Translations under genes and position numbers: made by a program
The notes under the pieces: generated by a model
Told to the model about the DNA's origin: nothing
Database searches by the model: none
The model's input: the letters and a program-made list of their open reading frames with translations, nothing else
Assembly (NCBI GenBank): GCA_902774725.1
Contig: CACYJP010000019.1
Coordinates: 1-38,495 of the forward strand
Direction of reading: 5' to 3'
Origin: an uncultured Lachnospiraceae bacterium
GTDB taxonomy: Bacteria > Bacillota > Clostridia > Lachnospirales > Lachnospiraceae
Length of the DNA: 38,495 nucleotides
In this document: positions 25,193 through 36,672 of the stretch, one piece after another
Position numbering within the stretch: position 1 is the first letter of the stretch
Layout: every line of letters starts with the position of its first letter

Positions 25193-26230
25193 TCATACAA
25201 ACAAATTATGTGTCAAATAAAATGATAAACCTACATAACAGATCCACCCAGCTACAAGCATTACCGCATGCTTCTTCTCCGCATGTATTGCGATGTACTC
25301 ACGTATGAGTGCGCTAGGCCAGTAATAAAAGGCCACGTGACTTCCGATACCGGTACATTTGAGCCCACATTTTTTTGCGTATCGAAGTGCTCTGTAAACA
25401 TGGTAATTACTGGTTACAAGCGCTGTGTATTTATTCGGACCATCACTATCTATTATAGCCTTGGAATAGCTTATGTTCTCAAGAGTGGTTGTTGATCTGT
25501 CCTCCATGATGATATCACCCTCAGGAACTCCTTCCTTTATCAGATACCTCTTCATGGCTTCCGCCTCGGATACGCTTTCATCAGTTCCCTGTCCGCCTGA
25601 CGGAATTATTTTGGTCGGTGTCGGATCCATCCTGTAAACAGCTATCGCCTTATCGATTCGATTTCCCAAAAGGCGGGGAACCCGGTCACCATCCAGAAGT
25701 CCGGCGCCGTGAATGATTATATAATCAAAATTCTTTTTCTTCGGCACTACCTGAAGAAATACAACATAAATCATAAAAATGAGGAACGAAACAGAGAAGT
25801 ATATAACTGACGAACTGACAAGAATATCAATTATTTCTCTGATACTATGGCCCTTTTTCAGACCTATTCCATTCGTCACTAAATCTCTTAGAAAAATCGA
25901 TGCCGTAGCTACCTCTCCGATGAATATCATAATTCCAAGAGCAAGCGAAAGCATATGAGCCAGCTGCCTTCCCTCTTTTTTCATCATCACAATTCCATTA
26001 AAGATCAGAAAAAATGGTACGATCAGAATTGCAATAATAATTATATCAACCAGTACGATTGTAAAAATCTTTGTGCCGTCTCCGCCTACAGACCATAAAA
26101 ACGGAAATATAGAAAAAAGCGCAAGTGCCATCAAATAGCAATTCCTATATCTGCTTCTGTCTCTGTTAAACATAAACAGAAACGCTCCCCAACATATTAC
26201 TATAAATAAAAATGTTACAACCCCTATCAA
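25193..26230 (-). CDS. YdcF/ElyC family (DUF218) membrane protein
   Basis: The 345-residue protein has about five N-terminal transmembrane segments (residues about 1-165), then a DUF218/YdcF domain (about 165-310) and a final hydrophobic helix. Family signatures are DYIIIHGAGLLDGDRVPRLL, IIPSGGQGTDESVSEAEAM, MEDRSTTTLENISYSKAII and TSNYHVYRALRYAKKCG. Members such as ElyC and SanA are involved in envelope integrity, but the biochemical role is not settled. The start appears to be TTG at 26230 with a weak AGAGGACAGAG site upstream; the next Met would cut into the first helix. It ends at a strong terminator, separating it from the fructose operon. Confidence 0.82.
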   Translation of the reverse strand: MIGVVTFLFIVICWGAFLFMFNRDRSRYRNCYLMALALFSIFPFLWSVGGDGTKIFTIVLVDIIIIAILIVPFFLIFNGIVMMKKEGRQLAHMLSLALGIMIFIGEVATASIFLRDLVTNGIGLKKGHSIREIIDILVSSSVIYFSVSFLIFMIYVVFLQVVPKKKNFDYIIIHGAGLLDGDRVPRLLGNRIDKAIAVYRMDPTPTKIIPSGGQGTDESVSEAEAMKRYLIKEGVPEGDIIMEDRSTTTLENISYSKAIIDSDGPNKYTALVTSNYHVYRALRYAKKCGLKCTGIGSHVAFYYWPSALIREYIAIHAEKKHAVMLVAGWICYVGLSFYLTHNLFV

Positions 26231-26364
26231 TTTAGCTCTGTCCTCTGATTATCCTTTTACTTCCGAAATAACTGACAGCAAAATAGCCACCATTCTCTTT
26301 GCAAACTCTTCTCTTTGTAAACCTTTCTTTTTACAAACCACTCACATCTGCAAATAATCTATTT

Positions 26365-29193
26365 CTACAAATACTTCTTCAAATACTTTCCGGTATAGGA
26401 TTTTCTCTTTTTAGATATCTCTTCAGGCGTTCCCTCAGCAACAACTGTTCCACCGCCATTTCCACCTTCAGGTCCCATATCTATGATATAGTCCGCCTGC
26501 TTGATGACATCCATGTTATGCTCGATAACAACAACCGTATTTCCGCCATCAGCAAACTTCTGAAGTATCTGCAGTAGCTTTTTAACATCATCAAAATGTA
26601 GTCCGGTCGTAGGCTCATCAAGTATATAGATCGTACTTCCGGTACTCCTCTTTGAGAGCTCAGTTGCAAGCTTTATACGCTGCGCCTCTCCACCGGAAAG
26701 CGTAGTCGAAGGCTGTCCGAGCTTGATATATCCAAGTCCAACATCCTGAAGCGTCTTTATCTTTCTGTAAATAGAAGGCACCGCCTCAAAGAAATCACAG
26801 GCCTCATCCACAGACATATCAAGTACCTCAAAGATATTCTTTCCTTTATACCTGACCTCAAGAGTTTCACGATTGTATCTCTTTCCGTCACACACCTCAC
26901 AAGGAACATATATATCCGGAAGGAAATGCATCTCGATCTTGTTAATTCCATCACCCTTACAAGCCTCGCACCTTCCGCCTGAAACATTGAAGGAAAATCT
27001 TCCCTTGTTATATCCCATAGTCTTCGCATCTCTTGTCTCAGCAAAAATACCTCTTATCAGATCGAACACTCCTGTATATGTAGCAGGATTTGAACGAGGA
27101 GTTCTTCCTATCGGCGACTGATCGATATCAATAACCTTATCAAGCACATCATAACCGATTATATCGTCATGCTTTCCCGGCTTGATTCTCGCACGGTTCA
27201 GATCACGAAGAAGCTTTTTCTTAAGTATCTCATTAATAAGTGAGCTTTTTCCCGAACCCGAAACACCGGTTACTACCGTAAGCACACCGAGAGGAACCTT
27301 TACATCTATGTTCTTCAGGTTATTCTCCCTGGCGCCCTTTATCTCAAGCCAGCCGGTCGGCTTTCTTCTCTCTGACGGAACAGGAATTATCTCCTCCCCA
27401 CTCAGATACTGACCGGTGATAGAGTTTTTATTCTTTATAAGATCCTCCACCTTTCCGGCTGCAACAACCTCACCGCCGTGAACTCCCGCGCGCGGTCCGA
27501 TATCAACTATATAATCGGCCGCTCTCATAGTCTCCTCATCATGTTCAACAACGATCAGAGTATTACCGAGCGACTGCAGTCTCTTAAGTGAAGCAATAAG
27601 CTTATCATTATCTCTCTGATGAAGTCCGATTGAAGGCTCGTCCAGGATATAGGTTACTCCTACAAGTCCCGATCCGATCTGAGTAGCCAGTCTGATACGC
27701 TGTGCTTCTCCACCGGAAAGTGTCGCCGTCGCACGACTAAGCGACAGATAATTAAGTCCAACATCAACCATGAACTTAAGTCTCGATCTTATCTCCTTCA
27801 GGATATCTCTTCCTATCATTTCCTGACGTTTTGTAAGCTCAAGTCCTTCGATATAGTTATATAGCTCATCAATCGACATCTCTGTCATATCAAATATATT
27901 CATATCACCAATTGTGACAGCCAGAGACGAAGGCTTCAGCCTCTTACCCCCACAGACCGCACAAGGTGTAAATGTCATATAAGATTCGTAGTCAGAACGC
28001 ATCTCCTCTGAACCGGTATACTTATAGCGTTCCTCTACATTTGCAATAAGCCCTTCAAAAGGATGGGTAAATGTACTTCTGCGCGAACGCTGACTATTAT
28101 AATGAATGCTTATACGTTTACCTCTGGTTCCGTTTATTATCACATCCTTAGCCTCATCAGGCAGGTCACGATACGGAACATCCATTGAAAAATCATACGC
28201 CTCAGAAAGCGCCACAAGAAGAGCATGCGTAAAAGACTTCGGATCACCACTCGAAGCCCAGCCGGAAACTGCAATAGCTCCCTCATTCAGAGTTCTCGAC
28301 TTATCCGGAATCATAAGGTCCGGATCAAGCTTTCTCTCCCATCCTATTCCGGTACATGCAGGGCATGCGCCAAAAGGATTGTTAAAAGAAAATGATCTCG
28401 GTTCTATCTCATCTATTGAGATGTTACAGTAAGGACAGGAAAAGCTATCGGAAAATGTATAGGTCTCGCCATCAATAACCTCAATCTTAACTGTTCCCTC
28501 CGCCTGTTTAAGCGCCGTCTCAAGTGAGTCAGAAAGTCTCCTTTCTATACCTTCCTTGATAACAAGTCTATCCACCACAAGATCTATATTATGCTTCTTA
28601 TTTTTTTCAAGAGTGATTTCTTCATCAAGTGTGTACATGTTGTCATCAACTATAACTCTGACAAATCCACTCTTCTTTGCTCTTTGGAGCAGCTTTTCAT
28701 GAGTTCCCTTTCGACCTCTTACGACAGGAGAAAGCACCTGGAATTTTGTTCTCTCAGGAAACTCCATTATCTTATCAACCATCTGATCAACAGTCTGTCT
28801 CTCGATGATTCTTCCACAATTCGGACAATGAGGTGTACCCACTCTTGCGTAGAGAAGTCTCAGGTAATCATATATTTCCGTGACTGTTCCGACAGTCGAT
28901 CTCGGATTCTTATTCGTAGACTTCTGATCAATTGAAATCGCAGGTGAAAGTCCCTCTATCTTATCCACATCCGGTTTCTCTGCCTGCCCTAAGAACTGTC
29001 TAGCATAGGAGGACAGAGACTCCATATAGCGTCTCTGTCCTTCTGCATAGATCGTATCAAAAGCAAGCGAGGATTTACCTGAACCGGAAAGCCCCGTAAA
29101 AACTATAAATTTATTTCTAGGAAGCTTCACGTTTACATCCTTTAGATTGTGTTCACGTGCACCCTGTACAGTTATGTACTTTATCTCGCTCAT
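26365..29193 (-). CDS. uvrA: excinuclease ABC subunit A
   Basis: The 942-residue ATPase recognises bulky DNA lesions and loads UvrB in nucleotide excision repair. It shows two ABC modules, with Walker [13 protein letters not shown] near residue 35 and [11 protein letters not shown] in the second half, two LSGGEAQRI signature motifs, and zinc-binding Cys clusters (CPNCG, CAVCGG and CEACKGDG with CEVCDG). Length is normal. The ATG follows AGAGGGTAAAAA. It lies 26 bp after an NlpC/P60 hydrolase gene that separates it from uvrB. No LexA-type box is visible immediately upstream. The 134 bp between its stop and the YdcF start hold only a weak TTTGTAAA/TTTACAAA hairpin. Confidence 0.97.
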   Translation of the reverse strand: MSEIKYITVQGAREHNLKDVNVKLPRNKFIVFTGLSGSGKSSLAFDTIYAEGQRRYMESLSSYARQFLGQAEKPDVDKIEGLSPAISIDQKSTNKNPRSTVGTVTEIYDYLRLLYARVGTPHCPNCGRIIERQTVDQMVDKIMEFPERTKFQVLSPVVRGRKGTHEKLLQRAKKSGFVRVIVDDNMYTLDEEITLEKNKKHNIDLVVDRLVIKEGIERRLSDSLETALKQAEGTVKIEVIDGETYTFSDSFSCPYCNISIDEIEPRSFSFNNPFGACPACTGIGWERKLDPDLMIPDKSRTLNEGAIAVSGWASSGDPKSFTHALLVALSEAYDFSMDVPYRDLPDEAKDVIINGTRGKRISIHYNSQRSRRSTFTHPFEGLIANVEERYKYTGSEEMRSDYESYMTFTPCAVCGGKRLKPSSLAVTIGDMNIFDMTEMSIDELYNYIEGLELTKRQEMIGRDILKEIRSRLKFMVDVGLNYLSLSRATATLSGGEAQRIRLATQIGSGLVGVTYILDEPSIGLHQRDNDKLIASLKRLQSLGNTLIVVEHDEETMRAADYIVDIGPRAGVHGGEVVAAGKVEDLIKNKNSITGQYLSGEEIIPVPSERRKPTGWLEIKGARENNLKNIDVKVPLGVLTVVTGVSGSGKSSLINEILKKKLLRDLNRARIKPGKHDDIIGYDVLDKVIDIDQSPIGRTPRSNPATYTGVFDLIRGIFAETRDAKTMGYNKGRFSFNVSGGRCEACKGDGINKIEMHFLPDIYVPCEVCDGKRYNRETLEVRYKGKNIFEVLDMSVDEACDFFEAVPSIYRKIKTLQDVGLGYIKLGQPSTTLSGGEAQRIKLATELSKRSTGSTIYILDEPTTGLHFDDVKKLLQILQKFADGGNTVVVIEHNMDVIKQADYIIDMGPEGGNGGGTVVAEGTPEEISKKRKSYTGKYLKKYL

Positions 29194-29219
29194 TTTTTAC
29201 CCTCTCATGGGGCAAAGGT

Positions 29220-31406
29220 TTATTCCCATGCTCCATCAGCATTAACCCAGCAACCGTCAACATAGCTGTTAGTCACAAGGTTACCATTATCACCAAAATA
29301 GTACCATCTCTCATTAATGCTAAGCCACTGGCTGACAGGCTGCCATCCTGAGGTATCTTCATACCACCAGCCGGCCTTGTTTTTTCTCCAGCCACCTCTT
29401 GGTACGTAGCGGCAAGCTCCATCTGCGTCCAGCCAGTAATCGTCTATCCACTCACTTGCAGCCATGTATCCATCAGCTCTGAAGTAATACCAGAGACCAT
29501 CTATCTTCTGCCAGCTGCTAACCGGATACCAACCCGAAGAATCCTCGAACCACCAGCCGGTTTCATTCTGCTGCCATGAACCCTTAGCTGCGTAGTCAGT
29601 CTTACCTGCCTCGTCGTACCACTGTCCGTCTATCCACTCACTCTTATGAGCAGGCTCAGCAGGCTTATCATCCTTCTTGTCATCATCCTTCTTTTCTTTT
29701 TCCTCATCGATTGCTGCCTTCTCAGCCTTTACTTTTTCAAGAGCCTCCTGAAGAGCAGTATCTGCAGCAATAAGCTCCTCTGTACCAAGTTCAGCATCTT
29801 CAGAAGCCTTTACAGCCTCCTCGATTGCACCCCTCAGCTCCTCAGCTATCTCTGAATAAGCAGAATCAGACTTGATGCTTTCATAGAATTCCTTCGCACC
29901 CTTTATTGATTCATCCAGAGAATTCTGTGCTGCTTCCTTTTCTCTATCGATTGTATAATCATAATCATAGCCCGGACTGTTTAAACCGATATAAGGTATC
30001 TCCATAGTTGTTACAGTATCCAGCCATGTTTTACCGTTAGGTCTTGTTATATCAATAGTATTTATGATTACATTTCTTATTCTTGTTCCCTGACCGTCCG
30101 GTCTTGTTGCAGAGCTTACAGAGTTAATTACATAGAAATATCCGTCTTCATGTCCCAGATAAATCATCTCATGTGCGCCCCAAAGAAGAACACTTCCGAT
30201 AGGCAGATTCTTCAGCAAAGTTTCCTTCTCTTCCTTGGTAAATGTACTTACATCGTACTTTTTTACCGGCTGGCTCATCTGGTTATTTGTATTTCTTCCG
30301 AGATTAAATCCAAAACAACGATATACATCTCTGACATATCCGGAGCAGTCGTTGGAAGAAAGCATTCCACCCCAGCCATATGTATTTCCAAGCATATTAA
30401 ATGCAACATCTGCTATATTCTTATATGTAAGCGGAAGATAACCCTCACTTGTTTTAGTATGCTGAGAAATAAGACAGAGCTTCGCTTCATAGGTTCCATC
30501 ATCTTTTCTTGTTGGCATCCATACAACATGATTATAATAAGAAGACCTGTTTGATATAACCTTGGTCCAGTCTTTCTGTTCAGCCAGTCTGAGGATAGTA
30601 CCCATAGGAAGAACTATTTTTGAGATCTCAGGATCTACTCTGGTCTCCTCTGTTGTAACCTTGTCTCCATAGACAACAAGAACATTTTCAGGTTCAATAT
30701 CCCAGGCATACAGCCACTCCTCTTTATCCTTACAAACAGCAACGTCTGATACCTTTACCCATCCTCTGCTGTGGGTTGTAACCGCATAATAGTAGAGCCC
30801 ATCAGCTGAGATGGATCTGATAACTACCGGCTCATTCATAAGAAGAGCAGACAGATGAATATAATCAAAATTATAATCCCACTGCTCATCGAGCACCATC
30901 ATATCCGTCGGAAGAGCATTAAGTGTTGTTCTGGTTGTTACAACTCCGTACTTAACAGCCTGCTCTGAAGTTGCGTTTTGATTCTGAGTATTCTCTATAA
31001 CATCCGCAAAGGAATCCTTTGTCAGAACCTCTCCACCGTTTGTGTACATAGTAGATGCAATACTTAAGAAATAGTTTATATCACTTAGCGCACTTTCCTT
31101 CAGCTGTGTGTTAAGTGTGACTCCATCTACCGTTTCAGCTACATTTCTTATGTCACCAACCCCCGTACCGGAGCCTGCAACAATATCAGCATTTATAGAC
31201 TCTATCTCACTTATGTCCGCAAGAACTTCGTCAGGGTTTTCTACCTTCGAATACCAATAGGATGCTTTCGTCATCTCAGAAGTTACATGATCCATATAGA
31301 TAACCTCTGCCTGTGAGTTAAAGCCCATCGAAAGAGTCATTACTGAAGCAATGACAGTCGCAGTTGCTCCGTAAATCTTCCTCAAATAGTTTTTCTTTCT
31401 CTTCAT
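29220..31406 (-). CDS. exported NlpC/P60 peptidoglycan hydrolase with wall-binding repeats
   Basis: The 728-residue protein has a signal peptide (about 1-33), an N-terminal helical region, two SH3-like domains (about 150-310) and an NlpC/P60 catalytic domain (about 325-470). The catalytic residues are Cys354 in [17 protein letters not shown], His412 in [10 protein letters not shown] and a polar third residue near Asn428. A Glu/Lys-rich helical spacer (about 485-590) follows, then C-terminal aromatic wall-binding repeats (about 590-728). Such enzymes cut gamma-D-Glu to diamino acid bonds of stem peptides. The repeats resemble those of the deacetylase at 16-17 kb. The ATG follows TTAGGAGCGAGAA. 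It lies between uvrB (21 bp) and uvrA (26 bp) and is probably cotranscribed with them. Confidence 0.9.
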   Translation of the reverse strand: MKRKKNYLRKIYGATATVIASVMTLSMGFNSQAEVIYMDHVTSEMTKASYWYSKVENPDEVLADISEIESINADIVAGSGTGVGDIRNVAETVDGVTLNTQLKESALSDINYFLSIASTMYTNGGEVLTKDSFADVIENTQNQNATSEQAVKYGVVTTRTTLNALPTDMMVLDEQWDYNFDYIHLSALLMNEPVVIRSISADGLYYYAVTTHSRGWVKVSDVAVCKDKEEWLYAWDIEPENVLVVYGDKVTTEETRVDPEISKIVLPMGTILRLAEQKDWTKVISNRSSYYNHVVWMPTRKDDGTYEAKLCLISQHTKTSEGYLPLTYKNIADVAFNMLGNTYGWGGMLSSNDCSGYVRDVYRCFGFNLGRNTNNQMSQPVKKYDVSTFTKEEKETLLKNLPIGSVLLWGAHEMIYLGHEDGYFYVINSVSSATRPDGQGTRIRNVIINTIDITRPNGKTWLDTVTTMEIPYIGLNSPGYDYDYTIDREKEAAQNSLDESIKGAKEFYESIKSDSAYSEIAEELRGAIEEAVKASEDAELGTEELIAADTALQEALEKVKAEKAAIDEEKEKKDDDKKDDKPAEPAHKSEWIDGQWYDEAGKTDYAAKGSWQQNETGWWFEDSSGWYPVSSWQKIDGLWYYFRADGYMAASEWIDDYWLDADGACRYVPRGGWRKNKAGWWYEDTSGWQPVSQWLSINERWYYFGDNGNLVTNSYVDGCWVNADGAWE

Positions 31407-31427
31407 TTCTCGCTCCTAATCTTCACA

Positions 31428-33431
31428 TTACTTATCATAATCTCTTAGCTTTATTTTAAGCTCGATCAGCTCATCCCTTAGAACCGCTGCAAGCTCAAAG
31501 TTAAGCTCAGCCGCCGCCTGATTCATCTTCTTGGTAAGTCTGTCTATCTCTTTACCAAGCTCTTTCTTATTCATAAGATCCGGATCTTTTCCAACACGGT
31601 TCTTACGCTCTGCCGCTTCTTCCTCTGCGGCCTTAAGACTTGTTGAAATCAATTCTCTTACTGCCTTACGAACAGTCTGAGGTGTGATACCATTTTCGTC
31701 ATTATACTTCTGCTGTATCTCACGACGTCTGTTGGTTTCATCAATAGCACGCTTCATTGAGTCTGTTATCGTATCTGCATACATTATAACGTGACCATCC
31801 ACATTTCTCGCAGCACGTCCAATCGTCTGAATAAGTGATGTTTCTGAACGAAGGAAACCCTCCTTGTCCGCATCGAGTATCGCAACCAGAGTTATCTCCG
31901 GGATATCAAGACCTTCCCTAAGAAGATTGATTCCAACCAGAACATCAAAAACTCCAAGTCTCAGGTCACGCACTATCTCCATTCTCTCAAGTGTATCGAT
32001 ATCGGAGTGTAGATACTTAACCTTTACGTCAAGGCCTCTCAGATACTCTGTCAGTTCCTCTGCCATTCTCTTTGTAAGAGTGGTTACGAGAACCTTGTTT
32101 CCATTTGATACCTCTTTACTTATCTCGCCATACAGGTCATCCACCTGACCCGCAACCGGGCGAACATCTATCTCCGGATCTAATAGTCCGGTAGGTCTGA
32201 TAACCTGCTCAGCTCTCGCCTCTTCGTGCTCCTGCTCATATGGTCCGGGCGTTGCCGAAACATAGAGTATCTTATCTACCCTCTCTTCATATTCTTCAAA
32301 ATTAAGAGGCCGGTTATCCATCGCAGAGGGAAGTCTGAAGCCGAAGTCGATAAGTGTTTCCTTCCTCTTCTTGTTTCCCGCATACATGCCTCTTACCTGT
32401 GGAAGAGTCTGATGTGACTCGTCTACTATCAGCAGATAGTCATCACCAAAGAAATCAATAAGCGTATCCGGTGGATCTCCGGGCTTTCCTCCGGCGAGAA
32501 TTCTCGTATAGTTCTCGATGCCTGAACAAAATCCCGTCTCCCTAAGCATCTCCATATCAAACTCTGTTCTTTCCTGAATACGCTGCGCCTCAAGAAGCTT
32601 ATCATGTGATTTGAAGTATACTATTCTCTCACGAAGCTCCTCATCAATTTCCTTAAGCGCCTTCTCCAGCTTCGAAGGAGCAATAACATAGTATGATGCA
32701 GGGAAGATACAGGTGAAATTCACATCCCTTTTAATCTCTCCGGTAAGCGGATCAAACTCTGAAATCCTGTCTATCTCATCCCCGAAGAATTCTATACGGA
32801 TAGCTTCACCATCCTTATTTGCAGGAATTATATCTACAGTATCACCTTTAAAGCGAAATGTACTTCTCTTGAAATCCATCTCATTTCGTGTATACTGCAT
32901 ATCCACCAATTCTTTAATCATAACATCCCTGTCAAGTGCCATTCCCGGTCTGAGTCCAAGCATCATAGACTTGTAATCTTCAGGGTTTCCGATTCCATAT
33001 ATACATGATACAGAGGACACAACAATAACGTCATCTCTTTCAACAAGAGCAGACGTTGCACTGTGCCTCAGCATATCTATCTCATCATTCACAGAAGAGT
33101 CCTTTGCTATATAAGTATCCGTTGAAGGAACATATGCCTCCGGCTGATAATAATCATAGTAGGAAACAAAGTATTCCACCGCATTCTCCGGGAAAAATTC
33201 CTTCATCTCACCATAGAGCTGTGCCGCAAGAGTTTTGTTGTGAGACATAATAAGAGTTTTTTTACCAAGAGCCTTTATTACATTTGCCATGGTAAATGTT
33301 TTTCCCGATCCGGTAACTCCGAGAAGCGTCTGATGCTTCTTTCCTTTTTTAAAGTTTTCTACTATTGTTTTGATTGCCTCTGGCTGATCACCGGTTGGTG
33401 AATACTCAGAATGCAGCTTGAAGTCTGCCAT
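31428..33431 (-). CDS. uvrB: excinuclease ABC subunit B
   Basis: The 667-residue helicase-like protein verifies damage after UvrA and recruits UvrC. Walker A is [13 protein letters not shown], the beta-hairpin region is [18 protein letters not shown], the DEAD-type box is LLIVDESH, and motifs V and VI are LREGLDIPE and QTIGRAARN. The C-terminal UVR domain ([18 protein letters not shown]) contacts UvrC. Length is normal. The ATG follows AAGAGGAGATAAA. It is separated from the upstream GH13 gene by about 100 bp containing a 12-bp hairpin. No typical LexA box is visible in that gap. Confidence 0.97.
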   Translation of the reverse strand: MADFKLHSEYSPTGDQPEAIKTIVENFKKGKKHQTLLGVTGSGKTFTMANVIKALGKKTLIMSHNKTLAAQLYGEMKEFFPENAVEYFVSYYDYYQPEAYVPSTDTYIAKDSSVNDEIDMLRHSATSALVERDDVIVVSSVSCIYGIGNPEDYKSMMLGLRPGMALDRDVMIKELVDMQYTRNEMDFKRSTFRFKGDTVDIIPANKDGEAIRIEFFGDEIDRISEFDPLTGEIKRDVNFTCIFPASYYVIAPSKLEKALKEIDEELRERIVYFKSHDKLLEAQRIQERTEFDMEMLRETGFCSGIENYTRILAGGKPGDPPDTLIDFFGDDYLLIVDESHQTLPQVRGMYAGNKKRKETLIDFGFRLPSAMDNRPLNFEEYEERVDKILYVSATPGPYEQEHEEARAEQVIRPTGLLDPEIDVRPVAGQVDDLYGEISKEVSNGNKVLVTTLTKRMAEELTEYLRGLDVKVKYLHSDIDTLERMEIVRDLRLGVFDVLVGINLLREGLDIPEITLVAILDADKEGFLRSETSLIQTIGRAARNVDGHVIMYADTITDSMKRAIDETNRRREIQQKYNDENGITPQTVRKAVRELISTSLKAAEEEAAERKNRVGKDPDLMNKKELGKEIDRLTKKMNQAAAELNFELAAVLRDELIELKIKLRDYDK

Positions 33432-33475
33432 TTTATCTCCTCTTTAGCTTAAAGGACTATTTCATCTTGTACAAT

Positions 33476-33504
33476 TAAGGAGTCATGCAACACATGACTC
33501 CTTA
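33476..33504 (-). terminator. 12-bp perfect hairpin between GH13 gene and uvrB
   Basis: TAAGGAGTCATG (33476-33487) pairs with its exact complement (33493-33504) around a 5-base loop. Only a short TTAATT follows on the minus strand, so terminator strength is uncertain. It may instead act as a processing or regulatory stem. Confidence 0.6.
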
Positions 33505-33532
33505 TAAATCTTCTCAACGTTAAAGCGTCTTT

Positions 33533-35623
33533 TTACCAGTTAACTACATATACTGACGCAGAACATTTTGGAACCACAACCGTAAGAACGTTGTTCTGCA
33601 CCATATGATTTTCCACCTCTGTATGATAGCCTTCCTCTGTAGTAAGAAGCACTCGCCTCATTGTCTTATTATTTCTAACTCCCAGCTCTCTTACATGAAG
33701 CTTGACTTCCTTTTCAATATAGTCACTGTTTATGATTACTGCAACAGCCTCATTTCTGTTGAATCGTCCATATGCTATAAGTCTATATTCTCCGATAAGG
33801 AACTTAAGCGAACCTGTCCTGAGCGACTGATAGGTATTGTGAATCTTAATTACATCCTTGTGGAACCAGATAAGCTCCTGATCCTCGTGCCCCCATGGAT
33901 AGGTTCTTCTAGAATCAGGGTCAGTCCATCCACAGACTCCAGCCTCATCACCATAATAAATAGTAGGTGCTCCGGGCCAGGTCATCTGAAATGTAACAGC
34001 CATCCTCATGATTCCCTTATTTACATTTTCATTCGCCATATCAGGGCCAAGAGTATGGATTCTTCCAACCCTGTGATTAGTTCTGGTAAGAAATCTGGAA
34101 TGGTCGTGATTCGAGAGCTCATTCATCGCAACGTAAAGCGAATTGTACATGAAGTAAGACATGTAGTTAGTTATAGAACCCTTGAAGAAATCTGCATTTC
34201 CGAGAAAATCTCCTCTGAATTCATCGCTGTGTTTTTCAACTCCGGTAAGGAACCATGTGATAGGCTCCATAAATGCACCGTAGTTCATAATAGTATCCCA
34301 CTCTTCTCCATCGAGCCAGGACTTCGGATTGCCGTAATGCTCTGCAAGTATTATTGCATTTGGATTGGCTTCCTTTACTGCCTTGCGGAAGTCTCTCCAG
34401 AATCTGTGATTGTACTCCTCTGAATAGCCAAGATCCGCAGCAACATCAAGTCTCCAGCCATCAGCATTGTAAGGTGGTGAAACCCATTTGCGACCTACGT
34501 CAAGTATATAGTTATAAAGCTTTTCTGATTCTTCATAATTCAGCTTCGGGAGCGTATCATGTCCCCACCAGCCATTATAGGTACCATTATTCGGCCAGGC
34601 ACCCTCATCCTGGAACTTAAAGAATGATCTATATGGACTATCCGCAGATACATAAGCACCCTTCTCATAGTCAGGATTCTGATCATATATATGCTCTCTG
34701 TCGAGCCACTTATTAAAGGAACCGCAGTGATTGAAGACTCCATCCAAAACGATCTTGATCCCACGCTGATGAGCCTGCTCAACAAGCTCAATAAACAGCT
34801 GATTTGAAGCCTCAAGATTCTCCTTTGAAGTCACCCTGCTTATATATCGGGTTGCCTTACTGTTATCACTTTCATAATCCGGAAGAAGCTCTCCCTCATC
34901 CTTAACGATTCTTCCATAATGCGGATCGATATAATCATAATCCTGGATATCATACTTATGATTTGAAGGTGAAACAAATATAGGATTGAAATAAATAACC
35001 TCGATGCCAAGATCCTTCAGATAATCAAGCTTGTTCATAACTCCCTGGAGGTCTCCGCCATAGAAGTTACCAACATCCATGTTGTCAGGAATCTTATCCC
35101 AGTTCTCTATCTTTCTGACCTTACTTCCAACATAATTATACTCATTCGTGAGAACATCATTAGAAGAATCACCATTACAAAATCTATCTACATATATCTG
35201 ATAAAAGACTGCTCCCTTTGCCCAGTCCGGAGTCTTGAAGCCCGGAACTATCTGAAAGTCGTAGTCATGATTCACTTCCTTGAGAACACCCAGACGGTTA
35301 TAAACAACATTTAGCCTGTCTGAATGTACTTCAAAATAATATCTGAACCTTTCGGTCAGCTTCTTGATCGTAACTGAATAGAAATCAAAGATACCGTTAT
35401 AATCGGTAACAGACATAGGGATATGCTTGTCCCCCACGACCAGATCTACGCCATCCACGTTATTTCTCGCAGTACGAAATCTGATAGTAACATCATCCCC
35501 GATAGAGGGCTCTGCCGGTTCGACAAAATCAGGTGTACCATCAGTAAAAAGCGCACCAAAATTAAGCACAGTTGTTACATTGTATAGGTTGCTGATAGCA
35601 CTAAGAATATTGTTATCCGACAT
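33533..35623 (-). CDS. GH13 alpha-glucan hydrolase, neopullulanase/cyclomaltodextrinase-like
   Basis: The 696-residue protein has an N-terminal beta domain (about 30-130) typical of GH13_20 maltogenic amylases, then the TIM barrel and a C-terminal beta domain. Motifs are IYVDRFCNGD, GGDLQGVMNKLDYLKDLG, IVLDGVFNHCG, DGWRLDVA (nucleophile Asp393), ILAEHYG (acid/base Glu428) and SNHDHSR (Asp507). There is no signal peptide, so it acts on imported maltodextrins or cyclodextrins, or on internal glucans released by debranching. Whether it hydrolyses alpha-1,4 or alpha-1,6 bonds cannot be decided. The ATG follows AGGAGGAGTTTTA, and a good promoter lies just upstream. Confidence 0.88.
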   Translation of the reverse strand: MSDNNILSAISNLYNVTTVLNFGALFTDGTPDFVEPAEPSIGDDVTIRFRTARNNVDGVDLVVGDKHIPMSVTDYNGIFDFYSVTIKKLTERFRYYFEVHSDRLNVVYNRLGVLKEVNHDYDFQIVPGFKTPDWAKGAVFYQIYVDRFCNGDSSNDVLTNEYNYVGSKVRKIENWDKIPDNMDVGNFYGGDLQGVMNKLDYLKDLGIEVIYFNPIFVSPSNHKYDIQDYDYIDPHYGRIVKDEGELLPDYESDNSKATRYISRVTSKENLEASNQLFIELVEQAHQRGIKIVLDGVFNHCGSFNKWLDREHIYDQNPDYEKGAYVSADSPYRSFFKFQDEGAWPNNGTYNGWWGHDTLPKLNYEESEKLYNYILDVGRKWVSPPYNADGWRLDVAADLGYSEEYNHRFWRDFRKAVKEANPNAIILAEHYGNPKSWLDGEEWDTIMNYGAFMEPITWFLTGVEKHSDEFRGDFLGNADFFKGSITNYMSYFMYNSLYVAMNELSNHDHSRFLTRTNHRVGRIHTLGPDMANENVNKGIMRMAVTFQMTWPGAPTIYYGDEAGVCGWTDPDSRRTYPWGHEDQELIWFHKDVIKIHNTYQSLRTGSLKFLIGEYRLIAYGRFNRNEAVAVIINSDYIEKEVKLHVRELGVRNNKTMRRVLLTTEEGYHTEVENHMVQNNVLTVVVPKCSASVYVVNW

Positions 35624-35664
35624 TAAAACTCCTCCTGATACTGTGATATGCCACAGATACTGTT

Positions 35665-35693
35665 ATTTTACTCCATTTACAGTAAAGTGTCAA
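35665..35693 (-). promoter_or_regulatory. promoter of the GH13 gene
   Basis: On the minus strand TTGACA (35688-35693) and TAAAAT (35665-35670) are separated by 17 bp. The -35 box directly follows the T run of the vanY terminator. A small CTGTG/CACAG hairpin (35641-35656) lies in the leader. Confidence 0.82.
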
Positions 35694-35733
35694 AAAAGGA
35701 AGCCAGCTGGAGAACCATCTCCGACTGACTTCC
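35692..35733 (-). terminator. intrinsic terminator of the vanY-like gene
   Basis: An interrupted stem pairs GGAAG, CAG and GGAGA with TCTCC, CTG and CTTCC (35698-35733). On the minus strand it is followed by six T. It lies 24 bp past the vanY stop. Confidence 0.83.
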
Positions 35734-35756
35734 CATGATATATAATTACACTTTAT

Positions 35757-36641
35757 TTACTGTTCTATATACTCCTCAAGCGTAAGTCCACTCTCATGCA
35801 TCTTTTTCGCATTTTCGATACCTACGTATCTATAATGCCATGGCTCGAAGTTAACGCCTGTAATACTTTCTTTTCCTGAAGGATATCTGAGAACAAAGCC
35901 ATAACGATATGAATTATCGATCAACCACTGATAAATCGGTGTTATTCCTGTCTCAGAATCAAATAATACCTCATCTATTTCAGAATTTATGTCAACCGCA
36001 AGCCCCAATTGATGCTCTGATGTTCCGGGTACTGCAACCCACGTTCTGGCCTGATCTTCGGCCTCTTCCTGTGAATAACCCTGAACCAGACAATTGGTTA
36101 CCTTATCATCAAACAGCTGCTGCTGTGTTTCTTTACTACGGTAACCCGAAGCGACCATCGGATATAATCCCTCGCTTCTCATATCATCGAACATCATTTG
36201 GAGCTGCGGATATATTCTAGAATCAACCTGCTCTCCATTTGAAAGCATAATCAGCTGTGTCTCATAATCATCAGACACAGGATGATCTTTATTTACAAGA
36301 GTAAGCTTCCAGTCTTCTTTCTCTTCAGCCTTTTCAGCTTTTTCCTGTTTTACTTTTGTGATTATTTCTTCTTTTTCTTCTTCTGAGATATCAGCTGCCT
36401 CAGCACATCTGATATTTTCAAACTCATGTGCATGCTTCACAACAAAATTCAGTGCACCAAATGCAAAGAGCAAGCTTCCGCAAAACAAAACCCCAATTGC
36501 TATCTTAGCTTTTAATTTTTTAAGCTTCTTTCTTCTTTCTCTGTCCTGCTTTTTTACACTCTTTCTTCTTTCAGTTACAGCCTCGATTTTTTCCTGCTCA
36601 GCCTCATCAAATAAATGAATTTCTGAATTTTGATTTCCCAT
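35757..36641 (-). CDS. membrane-anchored D-alanyl-D-alanine carboxypeptidase, VanY/M15B type
   Basis: The 294-residue protein has a basic cytoplasmic tail, one transmembrane helix (about 45-68), a charged Lys/Glu stalk (about 84-112) and an extracellular M15B peptidase domain. The zinc and catalytic residues are visible: His210 and Asp217 in GTSEHQLGLAVDI, and Glu266 and His269 in FEPWHYRYVG, with ASGYRS as the substrate motif. VanY-type enzymes trim the terminal D-Ala of pentapeptides; in glycopeptide-resistance clusters they lower vancomycin binding. The ATG follows TGGAGGGAATGTT. A tandem 11-bp response-regulator-like repeat lies about 70-90 bp upstream. No vanH/A/X ligase genes are present, so a resistance role is not implied. 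Confidence 0.9.
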   Translation of the reverse strand: MGNQNSEIHLFDEAEQEKIEAVTERRKSVKKQDRERRKKLKKLKAKIAIGVLFCGSLLFAFGALNFVVKHAHEFENIRCAEAADISEEEKEEIITKVKQEKAEKAEEKEDWKLTLVNKDHPVSDDYETQLIMLSNGEQVDSRIYPQLQMMFDDMRSEGLYPMVASGYRSKETQQQLFDDKVTNCLVQGYSQEEAEDQARTWVAVPGTSEHQLGLAVDINSEIDEVLFDSETGITPIYQWLIDNSYRYGFVLRYPSGKESITGVNFEPWHYRYVGIENAKKMHESGLTLEEYIEQ

Positions 36642-36672
36642 AACATTCCCTCCATGTTTAATATGTTATCAA

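Noticed and set aside
33432-33532. LexA operator before uvrB
   Set aside because: No GAAC-N4-GTTC-like palindrome is visible; the only palindrome is the 12-bp hairpin.
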